NCBI RefSeq assembly: GCF_009766085.1
Contig: NZ_LMUF01000001.1
Coordinates: 62,001-126,000, forward strand
Length of the DNA stretch: 64,000 nucleotides
Direction: 5' to 3'
From: Burkholderia sp. S171
Lineage (GTDB): Bacteria > Pseudomonadota > Gammaproteobacteria > Burkholderiales > Burkholderiaceae
Shown here: piece after piece, positions 43,870-52,334 of the stretch
Position numbering within the stretch: the first letter of the stretch is position 1
How the letters are laid out: each line of letters opens with the position of its first letter
Notes under the pieces: generated by a model
What the model was told of the DNA's origin: nothing
Databases searched by the model: none
Seen by the model: only the letters and a program-made list of their open reading frames with translations
Program-made: the position numbers and the translations under genes

Positions 43870-44148
43870 TCACTCATCTTCTGGAGTCCGAGGTTTGCCG
43901 CTGCGTTTTATCTGTTCGTCCATGGCCAGGTCGAGCTTGCTGACACGTCGCGGTTTCTCTGGCTTGAGGCCGTTCACAAAGGTCACGAAATCATCCATGG
44001 TCTGCGGTGCGGAAAGTTTTTGCTCACCGCTTGCCGCCCTGTCGACGAGATAGAACAGGCCGCCGTTCAGGCTAACGGCCGCATAGTGCGGGTTGCCGGA
44101 GCGTGTCTTGAGACGCTCCACGGCGTTGATGGCTTTAGTCGAGCGCAC
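43870..44148 (-). CDS. Hypothetical protein, 92 residues
   Basis: The sequence STKAINAVERLKTRSGNPHYAAVSLNGGLFYLVDR followed by a charged C-terminus (EKPRRVSKLDLAMDEQIKRSGKP) has a natural composition with a mixed beta/helix pattern. It has no signal or membrane helix. The function is unknown. Confidence 0.6.
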   Translation of the reverse strand: MRSTKAINAVERLKTRSGNPHYAAVSLNGGLFYLVDRAASGEQKLSAPQTMDDFVTFVNGLKPEKPRRVSKLDLAMDEQIKRSGKPRTPEDE

Positions 44149-44250
44149 GATCAGCCCGGTAAAAATGCAAGGTCGAAGCTGTCATGAAACCGACGGCATG
44201 AAGCGCCTCGCGAATCGGCTTCAAGGTCAGAGTCACGGGCAAAGCCAACG

Positions 44251-44586
44251 TCAAGGAGCGCATTTCTTGCTCGCACCTTCGAGCCACAAGTTCGACACAT
44301 GCCGCTCGCCCGGATAAAACCGGTACGACGTTTCGCCGTTATCGAAGCGAACCTTGATCACGTTCAAATCACCGAATTCGAGCATCGTGCCTTGGGGAAT
44401 GGGTGTTTGCTTGTACGTGGCGTTGTGTTTCTTCGCTTCATCCGTCAGGCACTGGACAATGCTCGCCACCGACGCGTTAGGCGCCGTTTCGACTTCCGGC
44501 TGACCGGTATCGGCGTTGTGGTACTGAGTGACACAGGCTTGCAACAAGAACAGCGGAAGCGCGAGAGCGCAGGCAATCTTTTTCAT
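44251..44586 (-). CDS. Small lipoprotein of unknown function
   Basis: The protein has 111 residues with a lipoprotein signal: KK near the N-terminus, hydrophobic core and lipobox LLQAC (cysteine 18). The mature part is small and polar, with GDLNVIKVRFDNGETSYRFYPGERHVSNLWLEG. AAAGGACACC precedes the start. It is likely attached to a cell-envelope membrane. Confidence 0.75.
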   Translation of the reverse strand: MKKIACALALPLFLLQACVTQYHNADTGQPEVETAPNASVASIVQCLTDEAKKHNATYKQTPIPQGTMLEFGDLNVIKVRFDNGETSYRFYPGERHVSNLWLEGASKKCAP

Positions 44587-44738
44587 GGTGTCCTTTCAAG
44601 GTTTGCAACCGCCTTTTCGACGAAGTGTTCGACTACAGCAATCTGACATTACAGCACAGCGGCCTTACGTTTTCCGTCCGCGCAAGCCTGACCAGCGAGG
44701 AGGGAACCCCACCGCCGCTGGCCAGTGTTCAACGGCGC

Positions 44739-46442
44739 TCAGGCATCCGGCGGCACGCCGAGAAGCTGCATGGTGCCGCCGACCACGCCTGAAAACACCG
44801 GCCCGGCCACGGTCCCGCCGTAGTAGGAGCCGGCCGACGGTTCATCGATCATCACGGCGACAATGATTTGCGGATCACTCATCGGCGCCATGCCGACAAA
44901 CGAGGCACGATACTTGTTCGCCGCATACGTGCGCCCGATCTGTTTGCGCGCCGTGCCGGTTTTTCCACCCACGCGATACCCATCCACCGCTGCCGCACGT
45001 CCCGTGCCACGGGGTCCCATCGCGAGTTCCAGCATGTCGCGCACAGCCGCTGCAGTCGCGGGTTTCGTGACTTGCACGGGTTCCCGCGTCGCCTGGCCGC
45101 GAATCAGGGTGGACTGCCGGAATTCGCCAGTGCCCGCGTAAGCCGTATAAACCTGCGCAATCTGCAACAGCGACAACGACAGGCCATACCCATAGGCCAT
45201 GGTCGCCTGCTCGATCGGACGCCAGCGTTCGTATGCTCGCAGGCGTCCGGTGGCGGCGCCCGGAAAAGTCAGGTCGGGCGCCTGGCCAATGCCGTATTCG
45301 CGATACTTGTCCCATACCGTATGCGGGCGCAGCTTGAGCGAGAGTTTCGTCAACGCGATATTGCTCGACATCTGCACGGCTTCGGAGACCGTGATGACGC
45401 CGTGGTTCGACGTATCGTGGATCACGTTCGGCCCGAGCTTGAACGTCCCCGGCGATGTATCGATACGCGTGTCCGGCCGCACGTACCCAAGGTCGATAGC
45501 CAGCGCCGCCACCAGCGGCTTGATCGTCGAGCCTGGCTCGAAGGTGTCGGTCAGCGCGCGGTTACGCAACTGCTCGCCGGTCAGGCGTGTACGGTCGTTG
45601 GGGTCGAAGGTTGGATAGTTCGCGAGCGCGAGGATCTCGCCGTTCTTCGCGTCCAGCACGACCACGCTGCCCGCGCGCGCGCGATGCTTCGTGATGGCGG
45701 CGGCCAGTTGCGTGTGCGCGAGCTGCTGGATACGGCGGTCGATGGTCAGATGAATGGTCTCGCCATTCTCCGGCAACGCCACTTCGCCGATCTCCGACAC
45801 CACGCGCCCCAGCCGGTCGCGGATCACTTCGCGCTGACCATGCTCGCCGGTCAGCCGGTCGTTCGCCGCGAGTTCGATGCCTTCCTGGCCCTTGTCTTCG
45901 TTATCGGTGAAGCCGACTATGTGAGCCGCCGATTCCCCTTCAGGATAGAAGCGTTTTGTGTCGGCGACGAGGGTTATGCCTGCCAGCCCTGTGTCTGCGA
46001 TACGCGTGGCCGTGTCGGCGTCTACCTGCCGCTTTAGCAGCACGAATGAGCGCGCTCCGTCGAGGCGACGCGCCAGTTCCTTCTCGGGCATATCGATCAG
46101 GCGAGCGATTCTCGGCAAGGTCTCGCGATCAAAGCGCGATGGCGTGGCCCAGATCGCATAGGTCGCGAGACTCACGGCCAGCATCGCTCCGTTGCGGTCG
46201 ACAATGCGCCCGCGTGTCGCGCTGAGTTCCAGCGTCCGTTGATAGCGCTTTTGCCCCTCGCCGATATAAAAGTCCTGGTTCACGACCTGCACCCACAACG
46301 CACGCGCCGTGAGCGAAGCAAACGCGCCGAACATCAGCATCACGACCAGCGTGGACCGCCACTTCGGCAGCCGGCTTTCGAGCACTGCGTTTTTCACAGG
46401 TGTCCGATAAGATTCATGGGCTCGCTTGGCGGTTTTACGCAT
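44739..46442 (-). CDS. FtsI-like class B penicillin-binding protein
   Basis: The protein has 567 residues. A transmembrane helix (about 31-50) is followed by the dimerisation domain (RGRIVDRNG at 78-86) and the transpeptidase domain with STIK (S305, K308), SSN (359-361) and KTGT (about 493-496). It makes septal or shape-related peptidoglycan cross-links. The usual dcw partners (ftsL, murE) are not next to it, so this is probably a second FtsI copy. It lies 8 bases after the acetyltransferase gene, in one operon. Confidence 0.9.
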   Translation of the reverse strand: MRKTAKRAHESYRTPVKNAVLESRLPKWRSTLVVMLMFGAFASLTARALWVQVVNQDFYIGEGQKRYQRTLELSATRGRIVDRNGAMLAVSLATYAIWATPSRFDRETLPRIARLIDMPEKELARRLDGARSFVLLKRQVDADTATRIADTGLAGITLVADTKRFYPEGESAAHIVGFTDNEDKGQEGIELAANDRLTGEHGQREVIRDRLGRVVSEIGEVALPENGETIHLTIDRRIQQLAHTQLAAAITKHRARAGSVVVLDAKNGEILALANYPTFDPNDRTRLTGEQLRNRALTDTFEPGSTIKPLVAALAIDLGYVRPDTRIDTSPGTFKLGPNVIHDTSNHGVITVSEAVQMSSNIALTKLSLKLRPHTVWDKYREYGIGQAPDLTFPGAATGRLRAYERWRPIEQATMAYGYGLSLSLLQIAQVYTAYAGTGEFRQSTLIRGQATREPVQVTKPATAAAVRDMLELAMGPRGTGRAAAVDGYRVGGKTGTARKQIGRTYAANKYRASFVGMAPMSDPQIIVAVMIDEPSAGSYYGGTVAGPVFSGVVGGTMQLLGVPPDA

Positions 46443-46450
46443 CGTGACGA

Positions 46451-47338
46451 TCAGGACGCAATGGACGCAATGGACGCGATGGACGCAGACAACCGGACGA
46501 TGCGCTCGAGCACGGCATCGAGTCCGCCTACAGCAGCTTCACGGCGAGCGTCGGAATTGCTGGCAGTCAACGCGAGCCCGAACGTGTCCTGCAGCGCGCC
46601 GCGCAGTTCTTCAGCGCTTGTTAGCTCGCGTTTGGATTCGGCCTCGCCACGCTGGGTCAGGGTCGTGTCGAACAAGGTCTGCCGCTGTCCGGGCATAACC
46701 CGTGCGACGATCAGGTGGTCAACGAAGATCGACTCGGGATACGTCGACACATAGTGGTTCGCCATGGCGTAGTCGGCGGGAAATTGCGGTTCGAGGTCGA
46801 AACGGTAGATGGGCCTCCAGGTATCGCCCAGCTTCACTTGCAGCAGGAAATCGCCGCGCTCGATCAGGTCAAGACGAAACGGCTCGTGCGGCGTCGCCTG
46901 TTCGCGGCCCGCGTCGAACAGCAGCGGGGCGCTGAGCGTCATACTGCCGAAGCCGACGTCCGCAAGCCAGGTGTTGTCGGGCGTTTCGACCAGCAGCATC
47001 ATGTGGGTGCGCGGCGTCATGGCAGCCGGGTCATTCCACAGCACGCGCGCGGCGAGCCCCGTGGTCTCGAAGCCGAGCGTGTCGAGTACGGCGCGAAACA
47101 GCAGGTTGTGTTCATAGCAATACCCGCCGCGCCGTGCGCTCACGAGCTTCTCGAACACGGATGCGAGATCGAGGCGCGGCGTGCGCCCAAGCAGCGCGTC
47201 CAGGTTTTCGAACGGGATGACTTGCGGATGCAGTCTATGCAGCGCGTGCAGCGTCTCTGAGGTAGCCTGCTGAGACCCGCTATAGCCGATGCGGTCGAAA
47301 TAGGCGCCGAGTTGCGCCGGGGAGAGTGTCTGATTCAA
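46451..47338 (-). CDS. nat: Arylamine N-acetyltransferase
   Basis: The protein has 295 residues from a TTG at 47338, six bases after AGGAG; the longer ATG frame begins with non-homologous residues. The triad is C74 in RGGYCYEHN, H112 in RTHMMLLV and D127 in LADVGFG. It transfers acetyl from acetyl-CoA to arylamines or hydrazines. The C-terminus ends in a repeat SIASIASIAS, coded by 9-base units. Confidence 0.88.
   Translation of the reverse strand: MNQTLSPAQLGAYFDRIGYSGSQQATSETLHALHRLHPQVIPFENLDALLGRTPRLDLASVFEKLVSARRGGYCYEHNLLFRAVLDTLGFETTGLAARVLWNDPAAMTPRTHMMLLVETPDNTWLADVGFGSMTLSAPLLFDAGREQATPHEPFRLDLIERGDFLLQVKLGDTWRPIYRFDLEPQFPADYAMANHYVSTYPESIFVDHLIVARVMPGQRQTLFDTTLTQRGEAESKRELTSAEELRGALQDTFGLALTASNSDARREAAVGGLDAVLERIVRLSASIASIASIAS
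46454..46486. repeat. 9-bp tandem repeat in the 3' end of nat
   Basis: GGACGCAAT (46454 and 46463), GGACGCGAT (46472) and a partial unit (46481-46486) form about 3.7 copies. The unit keeps the frame, so copy number changes would only alter the tail length. Confidence 0.85.
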
Positions 47339-47553
47339 GTGGAACTCCTGCACGGATAATGGAAACGAGGCCGGGCGAGCCGCCGCGAGGTGCCGACATT
47401 CTACGGCACAGCTCGCGCGCCGATTACATATTGCATACGCCACGCATCAGTCGAAAACGCAGAAGCGGACCGTTTGGGCAGGATTTTGAACTGTGACGTG
47501 CCCAACATGGTCTTTAATAAGCAGTGCGCTCAACTCTTCTTTTAAAGAACCCT

Positions 47554-49107
47554 ATGTCGACCCCACTCGCTACAGCAACTTCCTCCCCGCCGCCTCCCGG
47601 CAAGCATCCCGCCCCGCCGTGCACGCTTGTCATCTTCGGCGCAGCCGGAGACCTGACCAAACGGCTGCTGATGCCGGCGCTGTACAACCTGTCGTCCGAT
47701 GGTCTGCTTGACGACAAGATGAAGATCATTGGCGTGAACCACGGCGAGCTCGAGACGAGCGCCTGGCGCGACCAGTTGACCGAGTCGCTGAAAAGTTTCG
47801 CCGCGGATAAAGCGGGCGCCTTCCATACCTCCAAACTCGACGAAAAGGCCTGGAACTGGGTTGCCGATCGCCTTCAATACGTGGCTGGCGAGTTTGAGAC
47901 CGACGACGTATTTAACAAGCTGAAGCAGACGCTGGGTGACAGTGGAAATGTCATTTTTTATCTCGCTGTCAGTTCGCGCTTCTTCAAGCCGATCGTCGAG
48001 CGGCTCGGCAAGGTGGGATTGCTCAAGGAAAGCGACCAGGGCTTCCGTCGCGTGGTGATCGAAAAGCCCTTTGGGCACGATTACGCATCGGCGAAGGATC
48101 TGAATGAGAGCATTCTCAAGTTCGCCGGCGAGAACCAGATTTATCGGATCGACCATTTTCTCGGCAAGGACACGGTGCAGAGCATCCTCGCGGTGCGTTT
48201 CGCGAACGCGTTGTTCGAGCCCATTTTCCGGCGCGAATATATTGATCACGTGCAGATCACGGCGGCGGAAACCATTGGCGTGGAAGCGCGTGGCGGGTTC
48301 TACGAGCAGACGGGCGCCTTCCGCGACATGGTGCCGAATCACTTGTTCCAGTTGCTCGGCATGGTCGCCATGGAACCGCCGAATTCATTCGATGCAGAAG
48401 CCGTGCGCGACAAGAAAGCCGAAATTTTCGACGCCATCCAGCCGCTGAAACCCAATGACGTGGTGCTCGGACAGTACGAGAAATCCGGGACCATGGCGGG
48501 GTATCGGGAAGAAGCGGATGTCGCGCCGGATAGCCAGACCGAGACGTATGCGGCGGCGCGGGTGTTCGTCGAGAACTGGCGCTGGGCCGGCGTGCCGTTT
48601 TATCTGCGCACGGGAAAAAGGATGACGGCGCGGCGTACGGAGATATCGATACAACTGAAAGCGGTGCCGTTCCTGCTGTTCCGCGACACGCCGGTGGACA
48701 CGCTCGTTCCGAACGTGCTGACCTTGCGCATTGACCCGGAACACGGCACGACCTTCGATTTCAACGTGAAGGTGCCCGGTCCGGTGATGCAGGTCGGGGC
48801 AGTGAAGTCATCGTTCAAATACGGCGATTTCTTTGATGAGAAACCAAACGTCGGTTATGAAACGCTGCTGTACGACTGTATGCTCGGCGACGAGACGCTG
48901 TTCCAGCGCGCCGATAGCATCGAAACAAGCTGGGCAGCTGTTGACGGCGTGTTGCATCCTGAAGGCGGGCCATTGCCCGTACATGGCTACGCTGCAGGTA
49001 GCGCGGGACCTAAGGAAGCCGACGATCTGTTGAAGGCCGACGGCCGCGCCTGGCGCCCGCTGGTTGACGAACACACGCAAAAAGCCGATCACGACGACAA
49101 GAACTAA
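47554..49107 (+). CDS. zwf: Glucose-6-phosphate 1-dehydrogenase
   Basis: The protein has 517 residues from the ATG at 47554; a GTG at 47524 in the same frame is less likely. Cofactor motif GAAGDLTKRLL (about 29-39), EKPFGHD (about 170) and the active-site RIDHFLGK (about 197-204) with its histidine are present. It makes 6-phosphogluconolactone and NADPH. The next gene begins 10 bases after its stop, so zwf, ROK kinase and HAD form one operon. Confidence 0.95.
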   Translation: MSTPLATATSSPPPPGKHPAPPCTLVIFGAAGDLTKRLLMPALYNLSSDGLLDDKMKIIGVNHGELETSAWRDQLTESLKSFAADKAGAFHTSKLDEKAWNWVADRLQYVAGEFETDDVFNKLKQTLGDSGNVIFYLAVSSRFFKPIVERLGKVGLLKESDQGFRRVVIEKPFGHDYASAKDLNESILKFAGENQIYRIDHFLGKDTVQSILAVRFANALFEPIFRREYIDHVQITAAETIGVEARGGFYEQTGAFRDMVPNHLFQLLGMVAMEPPNSFDAEAVRDKKAEIFDAIQPLKPNDVVLGQYEKSGTMAGYREEADVAPDSQTETYAAARVFVENWRWAGVPFYLRTGKRMTARRTEISIQLKAVPFLLFRDTPVDTLVPNVLTLRIDPEHGTTFDFNVKVPGPVMQVGAVKSSFKYGDFFDEKPNVGYETLLYDCMLGDETLFQRADSIETSWAAVDGVLHPEGGPLPVHGYAAGSAGPKEADDLLKADGRAWRPLVDEHTQKADHDDKN

Positions 49108-49117
49108 GGAGAACGGT

Positions 49118-49954
49118 ATGGGGACAGCAGCACGCAAGGCAGCAGTGAAGAAGACCGCAGCAGTCAAGACCGCAGCAGTCAAGACAAGCAAACGTTCGAG
49201 CGCGAAAGAGCGGATTCTCGCCATCGATGTGGGCGGGACGGGCCTCAAGGCCGCGATCATCGATGCCCACGGGAAGATGGAAACCGAGCGGGTCAAGGTG
49301 GCCACGCCGCATCCGTGTCCGCCGGATGTGATGGTGCAGAAGCTGGTGGAACTGGTCGGGCCGTTGTTGACGCCGCTGCCGGCCACGCAGATCTCGATTG
49401 GTTTTCCGGGCGTTGTGCGGGACAACCACGTGCTGACCGCGCCGAACCTTGGCAACGAATTCTGGCGCAACGTGCCGCTCGCGGCGATGCTGGCCGAGCA
49501 TCTTGGGCACTTGCCGGTGCGCATCATCAACGACGCCGAAATGCAGGGGCTTGCCGCCATCGAAGGGAAAGGAATCGAGTTCGTACTGACGCTCGGCACG
49601 GGCGCGGGCACGGCGCTTTTCCGCGATGGCGAACTCATGCCGCATCTCGAGCTGGCGCATCATCCGGTCAGCAAAAACAAGACATACGATGAATATCTCG
49701 GCAATGCGGCGCGCGACAAGGCGGGCAACAAGCGCTGGAATCGCCGGGTGGAGAAGATCATCGGCATTCTGAGTTCGCTGGTGAATTACGACCGTCTGTG
49801 GATTGGCGGCGGCAACGCAGCCAATCTCAATTTCACCTTGCCGGATAACGTGAAAGTGGTCTCGAACGAGGCGGGTATTGAAGGCGGCGCGCGGCTCTGG
49901 CACCCGCGTTCCGTGCGCGAGACGCGGCAATTGCCGGCTGGAGCGTTTGAATGA
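49118..49954 (+). CDS. ROK-family (polyphosphate-glucokinase-like) sugar kinase with basic tail
   Basis: The protein has 278 residues, starting at 49118 after AAGGAG. A Lys/Ala-rich tail (about 1-30; KKTAAVKTAAVKTSKRSSAK) precedes the ROK core: DVGGTGLKAA (about 37-46), GFPGVV, INDAEM and LTLGTGAGTALF. The core resembles bacterial polyphosphate glucokinases. Next to zwf it would feed glucose 6-phosphate to the pathway. The tail might bind polyphosphate or nucleic acid, by inference. Confidence 0.82.
   Translation: MGTAARKAAVKKTAAVKTAAVKTSKRSSAKERILAIDVGGTGLKAAIIDAHGKMETERVKVATPHPCPPDVMVQKLVELVGPLLTPLPATQISIGFPGVVRDNHVLTAPNLGNEFWRNVPLAAMLAEHLGHLPVRIINDAEMQGLAAIEGKGIEFVLTLGTGAGTALFRDGELMPHLELAHHPVSKNKTYDEYLGNAARDKAGNKRWNRRVEKIIGILSSLVNYDRLWIGGGNAANLNFTLPDNVKVVSNEAGIEGGARLWHPRSVRETRQLPAGAFE
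49151..49188 (+). repeat. 15-bp tandem repeat coding the ROK kinase tail
   Basis: AAGACCGCAGCAGTC is repeated exactly at 49151-49165 and 49166-49180 and begins a third time (AAGAC). It encodes KTAAV units, histone-H1-like in composition. Confidence 0.85.
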
Positions 49955-50841
49955 CATCCATTGGCGCTACCGGTTTGAAGCTGGGTCCCGGTCATCGCGA
50001 CCCGGAGCAGGCGCTGGCGGCGCTGGCGAAGGTCGAACTCGTGATTTCCGATTGTGACGGCACCTTACTCTACACGGACAAATCGCTGGGTGAGCCCGCG
50101 AAGGAAGCCGTGCGCAATCTCACCGCGGCGGGTGTCCGTTTCACGGTGGCGAGCAGCCGGCCGGGCAAGGGCATGCATTCGATCGTGGAAACGCTTGGGA
50201 TCCAGTCGCCGTTTGCCGCTTTCAACGGCGGCAAACTCGTCGATCCCGTCGGGTGGAAGACCCTGAACGCCCATTATTTGCGGCGCGACGCCGCGCAAAC
50301 GGCCCTGGAAAGCCTGGAGCGCGACGGGGTGAATGCGTGGGTGTTCATCGACGACCAGTGGTACATCACGAATCCCGGCGGCGAATACGTGCCGCTGGAG
50401 CGCCGGACGGTGGGGTACGACGCGGTGGTGGTCAAGCGTTTCGAGGACATCGACCTGAACTCGATCGAAAAAATCGTGGCGTCGACGAAAGACGCGGCGC
50501 TGCTCCAGCGTAAAGAGGCCGAGTTTCAGGACACGCTCAAAGGCCGCGCCATGGCGATGCGCTCGCAGACTTATTACCTCGACATCACGCATCCGCTCGC
50601 GAATAAAGGCGAGGGCGTGCGCGAATTGGCGCGTTTGGCGGGCGTTGCGCTGGAAAACGTGGCGGTGCTGGGAGACATGGGCAACGACGTCGCCATGTTC
50701 GACGTGGCGGGCGTTTCCATTGTGATGGGTCAGGCGTCAGCAGACGTTCAATCGCACGCGACGTTTGTGTCGGCCACGAACGATGACGACGGTTTTGCCG
50801 CAGGCCTCAACGGATTGCTGGCGGCCCGGAAGGGGAAGTGA
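49951..50841 (+). CDS. Cof-type HAD-IIB sugar-phosphate phosphatase
   Basis: The protein has 296 residues and overlaps the ROK gene (ATGA). Motif I is ISDCDGTLL (nucleophile about D33), motif II SSRPGKG, and motif IV LGDMGNDVAMFDVAG. A large C2B cap lies between motifs II and III, typical for YbiV/Cof enzymes. It probably dephosphorylates a sugar phosphate or surplus metabolite of the zwf branch. Confidence 0.87.
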   Translation: MTSIGATGLKLGPGHRDPEQALAALAKVELVISDCDGTLLYTDKSLGEPAKEAVRNLTAAGVRFTVASSRPGKGMHSIVETLGIQSPFAAFNGGKLVDPVGWKTLNAHYLRRDAAQTALESLERDGVNAWVFIDDQWYITNPGGEYVPLERRTVGYDAVVVKRFEDIDLNSIEKIVASTKDAALLQRKEAEFQDTLKGRAMAMRSQTYYLDITHPLANKGEGVRELARLAGVALENVAVLGDMGNDVAMFDVAGVSIVMGQASADVQSHATFVSATNDDDGFAAGLNGLLAARKGK

Positions 50842-50880
50842 CGTGGGGTTGCAAGACGCACGCGAGTTGAATGCGCGTAA

Positions 50881-50951
50881 GAGAGCGACATCGGCGCCAT
50901 GCGATGCTGACTGGCAGCATCAAGCGGTGGCGCCGACGAAGCGTTGCTCTC
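50881..50951. repeat. Nested inverted repeat between converging operons
   Basis: GAGAGCGAC (50881-50889) pairs with GTTGCTCTC (50943-50951), CGGCGCC (50892-50898) with GGCGCCG (50929-50935), and GATGCTG (50903-50909) with CAGCATC (50915-50921). The three stems nest into one long structured element without a U-tract. It stands between the HAD and infA genes, which converge. Confidence 0.65.
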
Positions 50952-51012
50952 GACTCCGGTGAACAGTACTGTGCGGAACTCGCTTTAACAGCGCGTCACG
51001 ACAGCGTTCTGC

Positions 51013-51279
51013 TTAGCGGCGACGCATTTGCGGACGTTGACCGCCGCCCGTTGCGCGTTCGTCCTTGTGCCGGAAGTTGATCCGGCCTTTCGTCAGGTCA
51101 TACACCGACAATTCCAGCGTCACACGGTCGCCCGCGAGAATCCGGATGTGGTTCTTGCGCATGCGGCCCGATGCATACGCGCCCACGACCACGCCGTTGT
51201 CCAGCGTCACGCGGTAGCGGCTGTCGGGAAGCACTTCGTCAACAATGCCGTCCAGCTCGAGTAACTCTTCTTTCGCCAT
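51013..51279 (-). CDS. infA: Translation initiation factor IF-1, second copy
   Basis: The protein has 88 residues with the OB-fold IF-1 sequence ([64 protein letters not shown]). It is longer than the usual 72 residues by a C-terminal basic tail ([15 protein letters not shown]). It is not in a ribosomal protein operon, which fits the second infA of Burkholderiaceae. It binds the 30S A-site. GGAGC precedes the start. Confidence 0.93.
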   Translation of the reverse strand: MAKEELLELDGIVDEVLPDSRYRVTLDNGVVVGAYASGRMRKNHIRILAGDRVTLELSVYDLTKGRINFRHKDERATGGGQRPQMRRR

Positions 51280-51370
51280 ATAAAGCTCCTTAAATCATGT
51301 ATTCGATGCGATTGTATGCGAGACCGGCCCGACCCCGCGATGCCTTTTAACGCCTGACAGTCGCGTCTAG

Positions 51371-51673
51371 TTACAGATCCGCAACAGTCTGGCCGTCGAT
51401 CTGGCCGTCGATCAGCTTTTCCGCATGCAACAAGCACGCCCGGCGCGCCTGGCCGCCGTTTTCAAACGATCCGGTCTGTTCAATGCGAAACACGCGGCTT
51501 TCGCCCGTTGCTTCCTCGCCTGCCGGCGGCGCGCGGCGGATGCGCACCGACGCTTCGTAACCGGTATCCGCTGCACGGACCGCCGCACCGCCGTCGCGGG
51601 CGCCACGGGGGTAAATCAGCGGATGAATTTCATAACCTTTGTACGTCTTAAGCGGCTTGACCAGTTCTTTCAT
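51371..51673 (-). CDS. Hypothetical protein, 100 residues
   Basis: The protein has a basic first part (MKELVKPLKTYKGYEIHPLIYP) and a beta-rich middle (YEASVRIRR...ESRVFRIEQTGSFE) ending with an Ala-rich helix. No signal or known domain is seen. A natural start follows AGGAAAC. It is probably a small cytoplasmic protein of unknown role. Confidence 0.6.
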   Translation of the reverse strand: MKELVKPLKTYKGYEIHPLIYPRGARDGGAAVRAADTGYEASVRIRRAPPAGEEATGESRVFRIEQTGSFENGGQARRACLLHAEKLIDGQIDGQTVADL

Positions 51674-52334
51674 GTTTCCTGAGTTCCTGTATTGCGCTCG
51701 CCTGGGGCATCGAAATAACGCGGCCGATGCCTTGAAAACCGCTCCGGCGACCGTTCAGCGCACTGGGGCACATGCGGTCGACAGCCGTTAACAAGCAAAA
51801 AGCGAGCAAAAACGAGCAAAAAATGACGCGCGGCGCACACTTGGCGCAGCCGCTCGCTGGGCTGTAGGTGTCGAAGAACGTCGCGGTAACACGTGTGTTG
51901 CGGATGTCGCGCTGCCCATGCCGCCGCGCACGTATTACCCATGCAACCATGCGCGGTATAACGCGTGGAAACAAGCAACCGTCGACGTTGCTGCTGTTTA
52001 AACTTTGAAGACGAATGCAGGGCCGCGACTGCTTGCGGAGCCCACACTGCCGGGGCGATGACATTCAGCCAAGGTGTTGCGCTGAAATGTTGGGTGGATC
52101 GCTGTTGCCGTGGCAAACACGCTGCGCCAGAGGCGCACTATGTAATATTAGACAGCAAATCAGAAAAAAGTTCCGCTGTCGCCGGAGGCCCCGCCTCTCG
52201 ATGCTGCAATGCTGACATGTCGGCCGATGAAAGCTGCTGTTTCTGCATAATTACGTGATTACGCGCAGTTTCCGTCGAGTCGTCTTATGCCACCCAACCG
52301 CCTTCCAGCGGCATCGAAGCATCCATTATAACCA
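51674..52334. other. Long intergenic region without a supported gene
   Basis: The 661 bases hold only overlapping frames with unnatural Cys/Arg/His-rich translations. A segment around 51790-51830 repeats GCGAGCAAAAA-like words three times. No convincing promoter, RNA or mobile-element end was found. Confidence 0.5.

Noticed and set aside
44868..46037. Plus-strand frame of 389 codons opposite the FtsI-like gene
   Set aside because: Translation is Arg/His-rich without domains; the minus strand has all three PBP motifs.
51965..52258. Cys-rich 97-codon plus frame in the long gap before corA
   Set aside because: No ribosome-binding site, no repeated cysteine spacing and a composition typical of random frames.
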